Assembly: GCF_037038585.1 (NCBI RefSeq)
Contig: NC_092522.1
Location: forward strand, 48,459,661 to 48,523,660
Source: Patagioenas fasciata
Taxonomy: Eukaryota > Chordata > Aves > Columbiformes > Columbidae
Direction of reading: 5' to 3'
DNA: 64,000 nucleotides
Part shown: piece by piece, positions 61,201 to 64,000 of the stretch
Layout: the number at the start of each line of letters is the position of its first letter
How positions within the stretch are numbered: position 1 is the first letter of the stretch
The notes under the pieces: model-generated
Database searches by the model: none
Told to the model about the DNA's origin: nothing
Seen by the model: only the letters and a program-made list of their open reading frames with translations
Position numbers and translations under genes: made by a program

Positions 61201-64000
61201 TTTCCTCAGGACCTTTCTAGCAGCGGACTAAAACCTGGTCTGAGCACCAGTGCATTTTTTCCCCCAAGGCTTTAAATGTTTTGGTTTTGGTGTTTTTTAT
61301 CGAAATGTTATGCTGCATAAGAAGTGTACTCCTCTGGCAACAGGGCAGAAATATCATGGGTGACAGGAAAACTTGCCTGCTCCATTCTCCCCATAATTTC
61401 TGGACAGATGAGCTTGACTCTAAACCTGTTTCGCTGCTACCATTCACACAGGAGATGAGGCCAAGGCAGCTCTGCTGAAAGCCACTGCACGTAGTCTGCA
61501 AGAAGAGAGGATTTCTCCTCTTGCTCTGCAGTGTCCTCACTGACATTGGTGAGAAAGGGGTTTGAGCCACAGGGTTTGACAGAGATTGCAGCATGTCCTT
61601 CCCCTCACTTCTGCAGTCCCATTGATCCCCCCAGCACATAATGCATCACCCCAAATGGAGAGTAGACCCACCCAGGGTGGGGACCCTCCAAGGATTCACT
61701 TGCAGCTGCCCTGTCCAGCCTTCTTCTGCTGGCTGTGATTTAATGTGACATCTCGATGTTGCCAGATTTTATCTTGCTTCCATTGTCTTGTGATAACTGA
61801 TGATTTAATGAGAGCATAGCTGTGGAAACAAATGATTACCTGAACAGTTGAGGGTTATTTTCTCTCCTTTTTTTTTTTTTTCCAACAAACACATTTCTGA
61901 TTTTCCTAGGGAAAAAAACCAAACAAACCAAGAAGTTGAGTTTGAAAAGAAAGCAACCTTTTGTTTTGCTTTGGTTTTTTAAGCCAGTCTAACTGTTCAC
62001 AGGTGAGAAAAGGCTGGGTGGCAAGGCAGTTGTAGGGTTAGGAGGAATGCAGCTGGAAAGACCCCTCTTCTTCTCAGGAGAACTTCAGGGATTTTGAGAA
62101 ACAAGCACATTTCTCATTAAGTGCCTTTGCACACTGGTTTTATTTATGCTGCAGCTATGTTTGCTGATGCATTTGCTATCTTGTCTGGCCACCTGCTTAA
62201 TCTCAAACTATCAAATGTGGATTTGTGGCGATGTGGCAGCAGATAGATACTGTTGTTCCAGTAAATCTTTTTTACAGTGTTTGTCTTTGTTTATAGTGTG
62301 AAGGAAGGGACTCTGAAGAAATCCAGAAAGCCAGAGATTCCAAAGACTTTGCAGATAACTCGTGGAATAGACTCACCACAGATCTGACTGAAGCCAGTGG
62401 GTTACCCACTGTAGCTCCCACAGCAGCTTGTCTGGAGAGGTGCACCACAGACCGAGGTTTGTGCTGCTGAGCTGCTGGATGTCTGGGTTGGATCAGGAGG
62501 GATGAAGAACAACAAGCACAGTACAGACAGTTTGTCCAGACTGTCTGCTCTGTTTCATTGAGACCTTTGTCATTAGATCAAAACCAGCTTGCTTATACGT
62601 GATTTTTTTTACCTCTAAACCTTTTTAGAATCTGACTGGAGGTGTTCACTCATTGCCCTGCATGCACCATCTGTTACTTAGAGACGTATGCAAAAAAGAC
62701 ATCAGTGAATAGATAAAGATATATAGATAGACAGCAAGAGCTGATTGCAATTGCTTTAGTGTGCTTTTTTTACTCTTCAGACATTTTTTTAAAAAAAAAA
62801 TTTAAAAATGAGGTAAGTAAATCAAGCTCTGCAGGGGAACTGAAATCTTGCAATGGAAGCTAGTGGCAGCAGTCTTAACTCAAACAAAATGTGTTGTAAC
62901 AACTCCCAGAGCAGCCAGAGACAACCAGAGCTGGAATGCTCTCCTCTTTGCACCTGAGTTCATTTCAGATAGATGACTCCAGCTCTTCAGTCATTCATGT
63001 AGCATGTCCCTGGGACCATCAGTACAGGAGATGGCAACATTCCATACCTGATCCTGCCCGTAACAGCCAAGAACCTGAGTACAAAACCAAGAAATCTTGT
63101 GGCTTGGAAATCGCAGTTCTTGAAAGATAAACCAAATTTCTGGATAAGCTGCATACGATCTTAATTCTAGTTAGGATATGTACAGGGAGTTAACTTGTCT
63201 CTTTCAATATAGAAGTTGCAGTTGGTATGGGCAAAGCTAAAGGCATTGCTCTTCTCAATTAGAGGCAGAAACAGTTCATAGACACACTGGGATATTTCCA
63301 ACTAATGCCATGCAGACTGGCACACCCGTGAAGCAAACAGCTACGAGGATGTGTCCCAAAAGCAGGGTAAGGTGTTAGGAGCTCCTCTGGCCAACACCAA
63401 CACAGGCACCTTTGCAGCAGATTGGCCACCCATGCTGCAAAGTGTGCCCCTTTTCAGCACATCCCAGCCACTCGTGGCGACTAACAAGCCTCTAGTGACT
63501 GCACAGACTGCACCTGCCAAGGGCACTGGATGATTTTGAAACAGCAGAAGGTGTTCAGAGGCCAAACACTGTTTCTAAGTCAGTTTGCTGCTTATAAGCA
63601 GGTCACACAAATTCCACCTCAACATGCCCTCCGTGTGAGAACGTAGAAGGTTCATTATAGAGAGATTAATGAGTGCTCTTTCAAGTTGCTGAACTTGTCT
63701 TAGTGTGTCCTCGAGTCTTCCACCTGTGCTTGCTGAGAGCAACCTCGAGGTATCCGACACTACCACCATCAGGCTATGTTTGTCATTCCCTAATGCAGCT
63801 GACACTGTGATACATTTTCTGCCAGGTGAAATTTAGAGGCACATTAACGTGCTTGACAGGAGCAGTGAGTCACAAATGGCTCCTGAGGAGAAATGTCCAC
63901 ATTGCGGAAAATGTTTCAGTGTTTTTTAGGCTTCAGTTTGATACATACACTAATTTACAGTCTCACAGATACAGCGTCCCCCAAAAAAAAACGAAGCATA
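55258..64000. other. Non-coding stretch, no gene seen
   Basis: No recognisable gene, RNA or repeat family to the end of the window. Open frames reach 151 codons (58189-58644, plus) and overlap frames on the other strand. Simple features are a T-run at about 61869-61882 followed by an A/C-rich patch, an ATAG-type run at 62710-62734 and T/A runs at about 62767-62807. Confidence 0.55.

Noticed and set aside
1..64000. CRISPR arrays, bacterial operons, phage or plasmid genes
   Set aside because: No regularly spaced repeats with unique spacers, no ribosome-site-linked gene clusters, and the CR1 LINEs show animal nuclear DNA.
1..64000. Endogenous retrovirus or LTR element
   Set aside because: No paired long terminal repeats, primer-binding site or retroviral protein motifs recognised. 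The only reverse transcriptase remnants are CR1-type.

Overview
The window reads as non-coding vertebrate nuclear DNA, most likely from a bird. Every mobile element I recognise is a CR1-type non-LTR retrotransposon, the dominant avian LINE. Three of the copies show the CR1 hallmark of a 3' end reading like 'cccttccaact...attctatgatt'. I see no SINEs, no bacterial-style gene packing and no intact gene. Interspersed repeats are sparse, CpG looks depleted, and microsatellites and T- or A-rich runs are scattered, as in an avian gene desert or a very large intron. Turtles and crocodilians also carry CR1, so 'bird' is an inference.

Layout. 1-19 kb: plain sequence with a short CR1 3' end (about 1.8 kb), a possible older one (14.1-14.3 kb), a T/G-rich run (7.05 kb), a 49-nt alternating purine-pyrimidine tract (11.26 kb), an A/C-rich run (12.0 kb) and a 19-bp tandem repeat (15.8 kb). 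19.2-20.6 kb: a 120-bp pentanucleotide array, then the best CR1 copy, which keeps recognisable reverse transcriptase. 24.35-24.96 kb: a CR1 fragment that lacks its 3' end. 28.75-29.59 kb: a heavily decayed CR1 with no useful open frame. 34.98-35.19 kb: two small direct duplications. 38.99-39.02 kb: a strong G-quadruplex candidate. 41.15-41.51 kb: a CR1 3' end with an internal deletion. 41.5-64 kb: no recognisable element.

No protein-coding gene can be called. The longest open frames away from CR1 (60 to about 190 codons) have no recognisable domain and overlap other frames on both strands. Their lengths are what 64 kb of such DNA gives by chance. Exons of a host gene or conserved enhancers could be present but cannot be established without alignment. 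I found no previously undescribed system. The most useful observations are the hidden old CR1, the internal deletions in two CR1 copies, the shared orientation of all CR1 copies, and several structure-prone tracts.
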